Below are positions 1 through 8,385 of a DNA stretch of 58,288 nucleotides, in pieces. The stretch is from Candidatus Saccharimonadota bacterium (GTDB lineage: Bacteria; Patescibacteriota; Saccharimonadia; Saccharimonadales; UBA4665): NCBI GenBank assembly GCA_027459325.1, contig DAIDIO010000006.1, positions 1 through 58,288 on the forward strand, given 5' to 3'. Below the pieces are notes generated by a model. It had not been told where the DNA came from, did not search any database, and was given only the letters and a program-made list of their open reading frames with translations. Position 1 is the stretch's first letter. Each line of letters opens with the position of its first letter. The position numbers and the translations under genes are program-made.

Positions 1-426
1 GATAAATTCCAAGCATTAATAGCGACTAATCTTACCGGCTATTTTATTGTTGCAAAGGAAGTGATACCACGCATGCTCGAGCGCGGCATAGGCAGAATAG
101 TTAATATTTCGATGAATCATTCAACCATGAATCGTAAGGGCTTTATTCCTTATGGTCCATCACGAGCGGGTGCCGAAGCGTTATCCCGAATCATGGCTGC
201 AGACTTGGAAGATACTCCCATCCGGTTAAACATTCTGCTACCAGGAGGAGCTACAGCTACGGGTATGATTCCCGACGAACTAATGTTACCTAATAATGTA
301 TCCTTGCTGAATCCAAAGATCATGGGACCACCGATTGTTTGGCTAGCTTCTTCAAAAGCGAATAATGTTCATAATGAGCGGATTATAGCCTCAGAATTTC
401 AAGACTTGCTAAATAGGAGAAAGTAG
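1..426 (+). CDS. SDR-family oxidoreductase, 5' end cut by window
   Basis: The frame is open from base 1, so the N-terminal Rossmann part (NAD(P)-binding TGxxxGxG) lies upstream of the window. What remains is the C-terminal two thirds of a short-chain dehydrogenase/reductase: the NLTGYF helix, the strand GRIVNIS, the active-site tyrosine region, and the segment INILLPGG that corresponds to the usual VNxxxPG. The canonical YxxxK pair reads Y-G-P-S-R, so the catalytic lysine is replaced by arginine. A GTG at 61 gives a short ORF but is internal to the family fold. The stop lies 4 nt before the rhodanese start, so the two are probably co-transcribed. Substrate cannot be inferred. Confidence 0.85.
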   Translation, partial: DKFQALIATNLTGYFIVAKEVIPRMLERGIGRIVNISMNHSTMNRKGFIPYGPSRAGAEALSRIMAADLEDTPIRLNILLPGGATATGMIPDELMLPNNVSLLNPKIMGPPIVWLASSKANNVHNERIIASEFQDLLNRRK

Positions 427-430
427 AAAT

Positions 431-724
431 ATGGAAAATAACATTGTTTTAGAAGTATTAAATAAACGTGCGCAGTTGCTAGACGTTCGCACTAAGGAAG
501 AGTGGAACGACGGTCATGCAAAACCCGCTATTAATATTCCATTACAAGAGCTAAATAAAAATACTATGAAAAGCCTAAAAACAGACCTGCCTATTTATGT
601 ATATTGCCAGTCTGGTAATCGATCTGGGGTAGCTACGAACATACTGAAGCAAGCAGGCTACGACGCCCATAACTTAGGCGGTTTGCGCGACTGGCAGGCG
701 GCAGGCGGAGAGATTAATTTCTGA
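431..724 (+). CDS. single-domain rhodanese-like sulfurtransferase
   Basis: A 97-residue stand-alone rhodanese domain of GlpE/PspE size. It has the family landmarks in order: LLDVRTKEEW near the N-terminus, the AINIPLQEL segment, the catalytic loop CQSGNRSG with the persulfide-forming cysteine, and the C-terminal LGGLRDW. Such proteins transfer sulfane sulfur to cyanide, thioredoxin or other thiols; the CxxGxR loop fits a thiosulfate-type enzyme, but the acceptor is unknown. No signal peptide, so cytoplasmic. It starts 4 nt after the SDR stop and is likely in the same operon. Confidence 0.9.
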   Translation: MENNIVLEVLNKRAQLLDVRTKEEWNDGHAKPAINIPLQELNKNTMKSLKTDLPIYVYCQSGNRSGVATNILKQAGYDAHNLGGLRDWQAAGGEINF

Positions 725-781
725 TAGGTTTTATTTATCCTGCCGAACATAATAACATTTGTAATATTATCTAATTGATGG

Positions 782-787
782 TATTAT
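782..787 (+). promoter_or_regulatory. -10 box for leaderless gene at 794
   Basis: TATTAT lies 6 nt before the ATG at 794 and no Shine-Dalgarno sequence fits in between. Transcription would begin at or next to the ATG, giving a leaderless mRNA. Confidence 0.5.
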
Positions 788-793
788 GCTCTA

Positions 794-1168
794 ATGGAAT
801 CACTCAAGAATAAATGGTCGTTACCCCTTAGCATCTTAGGAGGCGTAGCCTTAGGTGCTGGCGTTACTTTGGGCGTGCAATCACTAGAGAATTCTACTTT
901 AAAGTCTCAATATGAGCATGTCTACGAAAGCGACTTTGCCTGTCTTAAAAACACACCGTTCGATTCAGCAGATGGCGCCTTGATAAGTATTAATTACTTA
1001 AGGCAAGCGAACGAAGACTTAGTTTCCGTAACACCAATCCATGCTAATTACTACAAACCTTCAGTACTATTTTTTGTTGCGGGTAACGATAAATTATACC
1101 CTGCAGATCATTTCACGGCCTCGTTCCTTGTGCAATCACATTGTCAGAACGTACCAAACGGCACATAA
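794..1168 (+). CDS. membrane-anchored hypothetical protein
   Basis: I do not recognise a family. The 124-residue product has one N-terminal hydrophobic segment (about residues 11-30, rich in Gly/Ala/Leu) followed by a soluble part of about 95 residues. Two cysteines (FACLKN and SHCQN) could form a disulfide if this part is outside the membrane. It has the form of a single-span anchored exported protein. The start is supported by a -10 box exactly 6 nt upstream. The gene stands alone between the SDR-rhodanese pair and another small membrane protein gene. Confidence 0.6.
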   Translation: MESLKNKWSLPLSILGGVALGAGVTLGVQSLENSTLKSQYEHVYESDFACLKNTPFDSADGALISINYLRQANEDLVSVTPIHANYYKPSVLFFVAGNDKLYPADHFTASFLVQSHCQNVPNGT

Positions 1169-1266
1169 TCAGGCCAGCAAACCATAATTTCAAGACTTAA
1201 ATTGAAATCAGCACTTCTTGCATTATTTCTGGAGACTTAAGTAATCTATGGTATTCTACATTTACT

Positions 1267-1689
1267 ATGGCTATGTCAGCTACACAAACAGCGGAAGGAC
1301 GCGTTAATTTTATAAGGCATGCTAGAGATGCAATTTCTACTGGGGGCCCTTTGGGAGCGATTTTTGGCGGCGTAATTGGTGGGGTATTTGTAGAGGATGC
1401 GGTAACTAACTATACCGGTCAACAAAACGCAGCTAATCACCTTAGGTCAATTGAAGTTGCAAACCATAACATTGTAAATCTATTAGTTAAAGCCGAAGGG
1501 CACCCGGCGGTAGAAACTTTTTTGCAAAATGCAATTAAGGGAAATACACACCAGATTCATGAAATTCAATCAACTGCCCCGCCTCACGCGGGGGTCGGAG
1601 AAGATTTAGCATTCATCGGCGGCGGGGCACTTATAGGCGCTCTCGCGTTATCCGCTATCTTTTTGACATTAGCTCGAGATCGCATTTAA
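1267..1689 (+). CDS. hypothetical two-span membrane protein, glycine-rich
   Basis: A 140-residue product of unknown family. A Gly-rich hydrophobic stretch around residues 25-45 (GGPLGAIFGGVIGGVF) and a second around residues 110-135 (FIGGGALIGALALSAIF) frame a polar middle part that is probably helical. GxxxG-type packing in both segments suggests a helical hairpin. The upstream TATTCT lies 9 nt before the ATG and no ribosome-binding site is visible. The second in-frame ATG (1273) is an equally possible start. Confidence 0.55.
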   Translation: MAMSATQTAEGRVNFIRHARDAISTGGPLGAIFGGVIGGVFVEDAVTNYTGQQNAANHLRSIEVANHNIVNLLVKAEGHPAVETFLQNAIKGNTHQIHEIQSTAPPHAGVGEDLAFIGGGALIGALALSAIFLTLARDRI

Positions 1690-1722
1690 ACTGGAATTAT
1701 GCTTTAAGCATAAGCAATATAG

Positions 1723-1728
1723 TATAAT
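1723..1728 (+). promoter_or_regulatory. -10 box (TATAAT) of the ATA-start ORF
   Basis: A perfect TATAAT followed by 6 nt and then ATA at 1735, the spacing seen before the ATG of many genes in this window. It supports transcription of the 1735-2055 ORF starting at its first codon. Confidence 0.45.
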
Positions 1729-1734
1729 TGCTTT

Positions 1735-2055
1735 ATAAAAACAACCGTCAAAAATCCAATTCCCTCACCTTTTCTCATTCTTATATCTGTCGCCATACTA
1801 TTAGAACTAACAGGATTAATACTAAGCTATTTTTCTTTCACACAGCCGGGCTGCAGTAATAAACCGTTTCCAGTTCTTCCAATAGGACTAGAAACTTTAG
1901 GGGCGTTTTTGCTTCTAATCTGCATCATCAACATCTTGATAGAGCGGATTAAGCTTGGGGTTGTTAATGTTGTTATTGCATTGTTCCTGATTGTTTTTAC
2001 AATACTCGCTATTTTCTTTTCGTTAGTTTTAAACTATTCTTGCATCATAGTCTAG
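1735..2055 (+). CDS. three-span small membrane protein with apparent ATA start
   Basis: An open frame of 106 codons with no ATG, GTG or TTG near its beginning; the in-frame stop at 1720 limits it upstream. Read from ATA at 1735 it starts (M)KTTVKNPIPSPF, which looks like a normal N-terminus, and has three hydrophobic helices: about residues 13-32, 45-63 and 73-97, the last ending LVLNYSCIIV. TATAAT lies 6 nt upstream, so the mRNA would begin with the ATA codon. The composition is typical of an inner-membrane protein and there are no internal stops. No family recognised. A pseudogene whose ATG mutated to ATA is the main alternative. Confidence 0.5.
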   Translation: MKTTVKNPIPSPFLILISVAILLELTGLILSYFSFTQPGCSNKPFPVLPIGLETLGAFLLLICIINILIERIKLGVVNVVIALFLIVFTILAIFFSLVLNYSCIIV

Positions 2056-2193
2056 TTTCAGTGGAAGCATTCAACTGCAGCCTAGCACTGTTTGTCTAAT
2101 AGTAATATTTCTAATCTACAGCAAATACTGTTCCGTGTAATACTTTTTACTGGTCAAGCAACTAATTGCATTAAGGCAGGACTAGAGGTTTGT

Positions 2194-3843
2194 ATGAATA
2201 AGTCGGAGGTTGAGTCAGCTACTAATAACATCGAGAAACGCATGACATCCCCCGTGGTGCCTTTAATTGTCACTCTAGCTGTAGCCGGAGCGTTTGTTTA
2301 CTTAGATTATTTATTACAACCTCGGTTCCGGGGCGATACTCTGCCTTATTTAATGGTGATCATTGCCGAGATCTATGTCATTATTCAAGGCTTTATCTCT
2401 TTCTGGACTATTCTAGGTGGACGTTATAACCCCCGTAATTTCGAGTACCACCGAACACAGGATAACCTTTATGCAGCTCCTGTTGGAAAGTCTGCTATAA
2501 AAATTCTAGCTAAACATGATACAAAAGTGTCGACTACTGTACCCATGTATATTCACCACAAGAAAATAACAGTAGATATATTCATACCGGTATATGGGGA
2601 ACCAATCGAGGAAATAAAGTCTACCTTGATAGCAGCCCGAGACATCTATGGCCTTCATGAGACATACGTGCTCGATGACGGCGAATCCGATCAGATAAAG
2701 AGCCTGGCTAAAAGCCTCGGCGTACATTATATACGCCGGCCGACTCATGAAAATGCCAAAGCCGGCAACATTAACTATGCCCTTAGCAAAACCAAGGGCG
2801 ATCTTTTTGCTATTATAGACGCCGACTTTGTTGCCGATCCCCATTTTTTATACGAGACGGTCCCATTTTTTGAAAATGATAATTTGGCCTTCGTTCAGAC
2901 CCCTCAATACTACGATAACGGCGATAATTTTGTATCAACGGGGGCTAACTTTATGCAACACGTCTTCTACTCGCTGATTCAATCCGGCAAGAATAGGTTT
3001 AATGCCGCTTTTTGTGTGGGTACTAATGTAATTTTCCGGCGGTCGGCAATTGACGCCATTGGCGGAATATATAATCTTTCTAAATCCGAAGATATCTGGA
3101 CTTCACTGTTTCTGCACGAGCACGGTTATAGTTCAGTTTACATTCCGAATGTACTAGCCGTCGGTAAGACTCCTGAAACTCTCAAGGCTTATTCTAAACA
3201 ACAACTCCGTTGGGCGACAGGGAGCTTTGAAATCTTCCTCAGACACAACCCGCTTTTTTCTAAAAAACTAACCATGGAGCAACGTTTACAGTACCTGGCC
3301 ACCACTTCCTTCTACTTTATTGGCTTCTCCGTATTTCTACTGCTATTACTGCCGCCACTGCAGATCTACTTTAATTTATCGCCAATTAGTTTACTGATTC
3401 CTTTTTGGCAATGGGCGCTGCTGTATAGCAGCTTCTACATTACTCAAATGCTGCTCGGCTTTTATACCCAGGGTGGTCTGAAACTGGAAACCTTGTTTCT
3501 GGCTAACGCTTCCTTTCCTATATACATTAAGGCTTTTTGGAACGCCCTAATAAGACGAGACATGTCCTGGCAGGCAACTAACGCTAAAAACGACTACGAT
3601 TCCCCTTTTAATTATGTGCGCATGCAGGTCTATGTATTTCTCTTTCTGTCACTAACTTCGATCGTAGGTGTAGCTAAAGCGCTTTATGTGCACGCTTTTT
3701 CCATTTCTTTGATTTGGAATATTTTCAATACCTTCATCTTTGGCTACTTTGTCCAGGCCGCATGGAAAGAAAGTCGTGAAATGAAACGTGTTAAGAAAGG
3801 CACGGCTAAAAAGGTTATGCGTTTGCAGCAAGGTAACGTATGA
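2194..3843 (+). CDS. processive GT2 glycosyltransferase, BcsA/CrdS-like
   Basis: A membrane polysaccharide synthase with the full processive GT2 motif set: DDG at 161-162, DAD at 209-211, SED (in place of TED) at 298-300, and QQLRW at 336-340. Two N-terminal membrane helices precede the cytoplasmic GT domain and four or five follow it, as in BcsA, but at 549 residues it lacks room for the C-terminal PilZ domain, so c-di-GMP control is unlikely. The frame is open from TTG at 2092, but ATG 2194, preceded by AGAGG at 5 nt, is the better start. The stop overlaps the adaptor start (ATGA). Cellulose, curdlan (beta-1,3-glucan) and beta-mannan synthases share these motifs; the GH81 gene two places downstream points to beta-1,3-glucan. 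Confidence 0.88.
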   Translation: MNKSEVESATNNIEKRMTSPVVPLIVTLAVAGAFVYLDYLLQPRFRGDTLPYLMVIIAEIYVIIQGFISFWTILGGRYNPRNFEYHRTQDNLYAAPVGKSAIKILAKHDTKVSTTVPMYIHHKKITVDIFIPVYGEPIEEIKSTLIAARDIYGLHETYVLDDGESDQIKSLAKSLGVHYIRRPTHENAKAGNINYALSKTKGDLFAIIDADFVADPHFLYETVPFFENDNLAFVQTPQYYDNGDNFVSTGANFMQHVFYSLIQSGKNRFNAAFCVGTNVIFRRSAIDAIGGIYNLSKSEDIWTSLFLHEHGYSSVYIPNVLAVGKTPETLKAYSKQQLRWATGSFEIFLRHNPLFSKKLTMEQRLQYLATTSFYFIGFSVFLLLLLPPLQIYFNLSPISLLIPFWQWALLYSSFYITQMLLGFYTQGGLKLETLFLANASFPIYIKAFWNALIRRDMSWQATNAKNDYDSPFNYVRMQVYVFLFLSLTSIVGVAKALYVHAFSISLIWNIFNTFIFGYFVQAAWKESREMKRVKKGTAKKVMRLQQGNV

Positions 3844-4559
3844 GCTTTTGGTCAAGATTAAAATTCACTATAGGTATTATGGTGGTTTTTCTGATGGTTG
3901 GATTACTAGCTTTATACCTAAACTCTACGCTTTCAACCGTTCAGGCCACTCAGGCGTACTTAGGGGCTGACACGACTACCGTAGGCGTGGACTATGCCGG
4001 CCAGGTACTTGCCCAACATGTAAATGCCGGCCAGAAGGTCAGACTTGGACAAGTTATGTTTAAAGTCCAAAGCCCAACACTTGCTAGTGACATAGCTAAT
4101 CGGACAGTGGACCCTTCAACCCTACCATTTACACTTAATAAGGATGGTAATATATCTGTTACCGCGCCGGCTTCTGGCATTGTCCAAAAAGTTAATTACC
4201 AAACCGGATCATATGTGTCTGGAGGTACGGTCATGGCTGTGATCTATAATTCCCACAGCTTATATATTACTGGTGCATTTCATTTAACTCCTCCGGATTA
4301 CACGAGACTGACAAACGGTGAAATTATGGATGTGACATTTCCTGATGATACAACTACTCAGGCGAAAGTTTACAACATTGCCTTGCAACAGAACGGCTCT
4401 ACGGTAGTGACGATTGTTAACGCCAGATTGCCAAGAAATTACAAGCCTAACCCGGTCTTTAGTATCGGTACGCCGGTACAGGCATCGCTCCGGCTAACGA
4501 AGAACACTTGGTGGGATACCATTAAAAAAGAAGCGCATAAACTAATAAGCCCTAAGTGA
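3840..4559 (+). CDS. HlyD/biotinyl-lipoyl-type membrane adaptor protein
   Basis: 239 residues with one N-terminal membrane helix (about 8-28) and an exported part carrying a split lipoyl-like hammerhead: YAGQVLAQHVNAGQKVRLGQVMFKV, then after an insertion ITVTAPASGIVQKV-type strands, then a small beta-barrel part. It resembles truncated HlyD/Alg44-type periplasmic adaptor proteins without the long coiled coil. The gene overlaps the synthase by 4 nt (ATGA) and the GH81 gene follows with overlap, so the three are made together. Inferred role: an extracytoplasmic partner of the synthase that guides the polymer, comparable in position to accessory proteins of bacterial cellulose, alginate and curdlan systems. 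Confidence 0.75.
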   Translation: MSFWSRLKFTIGIMVVFLMVGLLALYLNSTLSTVQATQAYLGADTTTVGVDYAGQVLAQHVNAGQKVRLGQVMFKVQSPTLASDIANRTVDPSTLPFTLNKDGNISVTAPASGIVQKVNYQTGSYVSGGTVMAVIYNSHSLYITGAFHLTPPDYTRLTNGEIMDVTFPDDTTTQAKVYNIALQQNGSTVVTIVNARLPRNYKPNPVFSIGTPVQASLRLTKNTWWDTIKKEAHKLISPK

Positions 4560-6556
4560 TCATGAAAAGATATCTATTGATTAGTTTAGCGGTCTTGGTT
4601 GCGGTTATAGCGTTAGTAATTTTGACAGGGACCAGAAATAACACTAAAGATGGCGGTAAAGCTCAGATAACTAACGTACCGGCACTAGTTAATCGGGCGA
4701 CGCTCGATTCCTTGCCCGTAAAAAGTGCTTCCGTTGCCGATACGAGCCATTTGGCCTCCGGTTTATTGCCGCCGACCAATTGTTGGATAAGCGGTATGGT
4801 TTTACAGAAAATTCCTCAGCCCGTCTATCCCCTTCCCCTCAGTTTTCTTGCAAAAAACAATGGCTTTCAAATAGGCCTCCCGACCGTTACTTCTAGTCCT
4901 GCAGAGATAAGTGGCGAGTTTCAGCCCGGTATTATGGCGCAGCTGCCAGCAACTACCTTTCGTCTTACCCGCTTCGATAAAATATCTGCAACTCTGACTT
5001 ATTTTAATGGTCTTTCCAGGCTAGGTAATCTTACTTTAGCCGAAGGCTCACCATTCGTTTTTTACCAATCATTTGTTGCAGGCATACTTAACCTTACATC
5101 AATCAATCCGTCCAGTATTAATTCGCAAACGGATCACTACCTGCGCTACAACTTAAACGGACATAATTACGTACTAAATACCAACTCAGCTGACATCCAC
5201 GTCAGTAACGTTGCGGTTTCAGTACGATTAAAACCAGGCAGTAGTCTTGCTCTCTATGCCCTACCGGGATCAGCTGACCCGCTCAGGCCTTATGCCAATA
5301 ACCTGCTTAGCTCGGTTGCTACCCACTACACTAAGCTTGGTCGATCAATTGACACCACCTTTACTTACCATACGGCCAATGACAAGCCTACCGTTTTTGC
5401 ACCCCTGCCCTACACAAATATTTCTGGCAATTCAATTGCCAGCTATCAAAGCATATACGGGCCGATGCCGGCATTAGTAGGAAAAAGTTTTACTAGTAGC
5501 GTGCCGGCTATCACCCCTTCTAGCCAGCTCGATTTAGCAAAATTGACTGCTAGCCAGAAACAAAATTTAACTGCTATGCTTGAAGTAGACACGAAAAACA
5601 CCAACATTTCAGACCAGGATAGTTATTTTGCCGGTAAGGAGCTTGCCCGGGCGGCTAACTTGCTTTCTATAGCCGAACAACTTGGTCAAAAAAGCATCGC
5701 TTCTCAACTCAAGCAAACACTTGCTAATGCTTTCGCTAGCAGATTAACACCTAAGTATTTTTACTACGACAGTACGCTTAAAGGCGTGGCTGCGCAAACA
5801 GCTGATTTTGGTTCGCAAAACTTCAACGACCATCATTTCCACTATGGCTATTGGCTATACGCCGGCAGCATTCTAGGGAAGTATGACCCCAACTTCCTAA
5901 GTCGAGATAAAGACATGTTAAATCTTCTGGCAGCCGATATAGCCAGCTACCAGACCAGCGGGTCCTTTCCTGTAAGCCGTTACTATGACGCCTACGCAGA
6001 GCACTCCTGGGCCGACGGCTTAGCCCCATTTGCCGATGGTAATGATGAGGAATCGAGCAGTGAGGCCATTCATGCCTGGAACGGGGTGACCCTATGGGGT
6101 CAAGTAACGAGCAACCGATCCCTAGTTCAAGTGGGTCAATGGATGCTGGCGAATGAATATCACTCTGCGGCGGCAATCTGGCGCAATGTGGATGTCAGCA
6201 GCCCGAACTTAAAAGGCTACACCAGTCCATTAGTTGACATTACATTTGGCGGCAAACGGGTTTATAGCACCTGGTTTAGTGCTAGCCCGGCTGCTAAATT
6301 AGGCATCCAACTCATACCAATGGACCCGACCATGGCTGGTTTTGTCTCGGATAAGAATATCTCAGCTAAGGTAGCTGCCTCGATTGCTGGCAATAACTTC
6401 AATGTTAGCCTGGGAGACTATGCCTTGATGTATTTATCTCTTAAAAACCCAAAGCAAGCTTCCCAGTTGGCCCAACAACAAACAAATATAGATAATGGTG
6501 ATTCTAAAACCTATTTGAATGCTTTTATATACGCTCAACTCGACAAAGGCTATTAA
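4556..6556 (+). CDS. GH81 endo-beta-1,3-glucanase, membrane-anchored
   Basis: 666 residues. An N-terminal hydrophobic segment (about 8-24) gives an anchor or signal peptide, then a GH81 beta-sandwich and alpha/alpha barrel. Diagnostic motifs: the FGSQNFNDHHFHYGYW block with the general-acid aspartate at 425, YAEHSWADGLAPFADGNDEE near 478-499, and ESSSEAIHAWNG with the candidate nucleophile glutamates at 499 and 503. GH81 enzymes cleave beta-1,3-glucan (laminarin, curdlan, fungal wall glucan) with inversion. The start is GTG 4556 overlapping the adaptor stop, or ATG 4562 two codons later. Coupling to a processive synthase suggests release, trimming or proof-reading of the product, as BcsZ does for cellulose; a role in attacking external glucan is also possible. 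Confidence 0.88.
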   Translation: MIMKRYLLISLAVLVAVIALVILTGTRNNTKDGGKAQITNVPALVNRATLDSLPVKSASVADTSHLASGLLPPTNCWISGMVLQKIPQPVYPLPLSFLAKNNGFQIGLPTVTSSPAEISGEFQPGIMAQLPATTFRLTRFDKISATLTYFNGLSRLGNLTLAEGSPFVFYQSFVAGILNLTSINPSSINSQTDHYLRYNLNGHNYVLNTNSADIHVSNVAVSVRLKPGSSLALYALPGSADPLRPYANNLLSSVATHYTKLGRSIDTTFTYHTANDKPTVFAPLPYTNISGNSIASYQSIYGPMPALVGKSFTSSVPAITPSSQLDLAKLTASQKQNLTAMLEVDTKNTNISDQDSYFAGKELARAANLLSIAEQLGQKSIASQLKQTLANAFASRLTPKYFYYDSTLKGVAAQTADFGSQNFNDHHFHYGYWLYAGSILGKYDPNFLSRDKDMLNLLAADIASYQTSGSFPVSRYYDAYAEHSWADGLAPFADGNDEESSSEAIHAWNGVTLWGQVTSNRSLVQVGQWMLANEYHSAAAIWRNVDVSSPNLKGYTSPLVDITFGGKRVYSTWFSASPAAKLGIQLIPMDPTMAGFVSDKNISAKVAASIAGNNFNVSLGDYALMYLSLKNPKQASQLAQQQTNIDNGDSKTYLNAFIYAQLDKGY

Positions 6557-6645
6557 TCGAGAGCTATTTTAATCATTTCAGAACAAGCTAGCCAAGTTTG
6601 CATATAGAGGTGATGGAGAAATTTTTCTGATATTATTTACATGTT

Positions 6646-7851
6646 ATGGAAAGACCGAATCCTAAACTAATTAGCGCCTGGCGTTTTATTGTTTGGTTCG
6701 GCATAGTAAGTCTGTTTGCGGATTTCGTTTATGAAGGTGCTAGGGCGGTAACAGGTCCTTTCCTGGCCCATTTAGGTGCAACTGCGTTACTGGTCGGAGT
6801 GGTGACGGGTGCCGGTGAAGCCCTTGCTCTTGCCGGTAGACTGGTTACCGGACCACTGGTTGATAAAACTAAGGCTTATTGGCCACTAGCCATAATGGGT
6901 TATCTGCTGACCATAATTGCCGTTCCCTTGCTGGGAGTTGCTTCAACGGTGCTTGCCGCATCAGTGCTAATTATTGCTGAACGGGCGGGTAAAGCTGTTC
7001 GTAGCCCCGGTAAAGATGTAATGCTGTCTCATGCAACTGCTAGTATGGGCCGCGGTAAAGGGTTTGCTGTGCATGAAGCACTTGATCAAATAGGGGCCGT
7101 AGTTGGACCGCTCGTAGTAGCGCTGGTGCTGGCCATATCGCACAATAATTATCACCTAGGATTTTCTGTACTCTCGATACCAGGACTTATAGCTCTAATC
7201 ATTTTAGTTAAATTGCGTAAGCAAGTTCCTGACCCGTCAGTCTACGACAATAAAGCTGACAAAACATTTAGTCTAGGAGCCGGTAATATTCGATCTTTCC
7301 CTAGAGAATTCTGGACATATTTAACTTTTACATTTATTGCCACCGCCGGCTTTGCAACCTTCGGTATACTGTCTTACCACTTGGTAAAACAGCATGTCGT
7401 AGCGACTCCGGTTATTCCTATCATTTATGCCGGCACTATGGGTGCGGCGGCGCTTATGTCTCTTATTTCGGGCGTTTTGTATGACCGTATCGGGCGAGGA
7501 AGCTTATTTCTAGTGCCTATTTTTTCGGCGTTTATTCCGGTGCTGGCTTTTCAGTCCCGTCCAGTTCTTGCAATTATCGGGATAATCTTCTGGGGTTTCG
7601 TTATGGGTATCCAAGAGTCCACTATGCGGGCTGCTGTTGCCGATATCATTCCCTCCGAGCTTCGTGGTACAGCATACGGTGTTTTTGCCCTAGGCTTTGG
7701 TGTATCCAGCCTGATCGGCGGCACGCTCGTCGGTTTTCTTTACGGCCAGTCCTTGCAGGCTTTAATATACACCGTATGGCTGCTGGAAGCGCTGGCATTA
7801 TTATTCTTTTTTATTACTATAAAAAGTGTCAAACATAAAGTTTCAGCATAA
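6646..7851 (+). CDS. MFS transporter
   Basis: 401 residues with about 12 hydrophobic segments in two halves, typical of the major facilitator superfamily. The loop between helices 2 and 3 carries a GPLVDKTKAYW version of the MFS signature G-x-x-x-D-(R/K), and the second half repeats it as GVLYDRIGRGS. Helix 4 includes the charged motif AERAGKAVRSPGKD. The substrate cannot be read from sequence; drug or metabolite efflux is a guess. A TATTAT box ends 9 nt before the ATG, and an out-of-frame ATG at 6641 lies between. The gene follows the GH81 unit by 90 nt and seems separately transcribed. Confidence 0.85.
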   Translation: MERPNPKLISAWRFIVWFGIVSLFADFVYEGARAVTGPFLAHLGATALLVGVVTGAGEALALAGRLVTGPLVDKTKAYWPLAIMGYLLTIIAVPLLGVASTVLAASVLIIAERAGKAVRSPGKDVMLSHATASMGRGKGFAVHEALDQIGAVVGPLVVALVLAISHNNYHLGFSVLSIPGLIALIILVKLRKQVPDPSVYDNKADKTFSLGAGNIRSFPREFWTYLTFTFIATAGFATFGILSYHLVKQHVVATPVIPIIYAGTMGAAALMSLISGVLYDRIGRGSLFLVPIFSAFIPVLAFQSRPVLAIIGIIFWGFVMGIQESTMRAAVADIIPSELRGTAYGVFALGFGVSSLIGGTLVGFLYGQSLQALIYTVWLLEALALLFFFITIKSVKHKVSA

Positions 7852-7899
7852 CTCCAGCTTGATCCTTTTTAATGATACCGTTAATATGCTTATAAGCAC

Positions 7900-8382
7900 A
7901 TGAATAGTATTATCATTTTTTGCGCCAAGTATGTATTTTTGCTGGTAATTCTGGGTCTAGCGATCGCTTGGCTGCCGACCGATAAGGAAACCAAAAAACG
8001 CTTTGTCGTGGCAACTATACTGGCAGGCGGCATTGCCTTCGTAATCTCTCGTATCGCTAGCCATCTTTACTACGACCCTCGGCCTTTTGTGACCGAGCAT
8101 GTAAAACCCCTAATCCCGCACGCCGCCGATAACGGCTTTCCATCAGACCATGCCTTACTAACCATGACACTCACTTCAATTACTTACTTCTTCAATAAGA
8201 AGATTGCCGGTGTAATGCTTATATTTACAATTGCTATAGGACTAGCCAGAATCCTTGCTAAGGTGCACTCGCCCTTGGATATTGGCGGCGGCTGGGTCTT
8301 CGGTATCATCGGCTCAATATGTGGTTACTACCTGATGCGCTGGATTTTTACCCAATACTCGAAACATCAAAAAACTGCCTAA
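7900..8382 (+). CDS. PAP2-family phosphatase, probable undecaprenyl-diphosphatase
   Basis: 160 residues, five or six membrane helices and the three phosphatase motifs of the type-2 phosphatidic acid phosphatase family: YYDPRPF (C1-like), FPSDH (C2) and ARILAKVHSPLDIGGG (C3, with Arg, His and Asp). The short length and motif order fit BcrC-type undecaprenyl pyrophosphate phosphatases, which recycle the lipid carrier for peptidoglycan and other surface polymers. It begins 48 nt after the MFS gene and ends 3 nt before the next membrane protein, probably one operon with it. A glycerophosphate-lipid phosphatase is the alternative. Confidence 0.82.
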   Translation: MNSIIIFCAKYVFLLVILGLAIAWLPTDKETKKRFVVATILAGGIAFVISRIASHLYYDPRPFVTEHVKPLIPHAADNGFPSDHALLTMTLTSITYFFNKKIAGVMLIFTIAIGLARILAKVHSPLDIGGGWVFGIIGSICGYYLMRWIFTQYSKHQKTA

Positions 8383-8385
8383 CAA

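Noticed and set aside
2194-3843. Calling the GT2 enzyme a cellulose or curdlan synthase outright
   Set aside because: Motifs are shared by cellulose, curdlan, mannan and hyaluronan synthases; only the adjacent GH81 points to beta-1,3-glucan.
5823-6176. 117-codon minus-strand frame
   Set aside because: Lies over the GH81 catalytic region, which is clearly coding on the plus strand.
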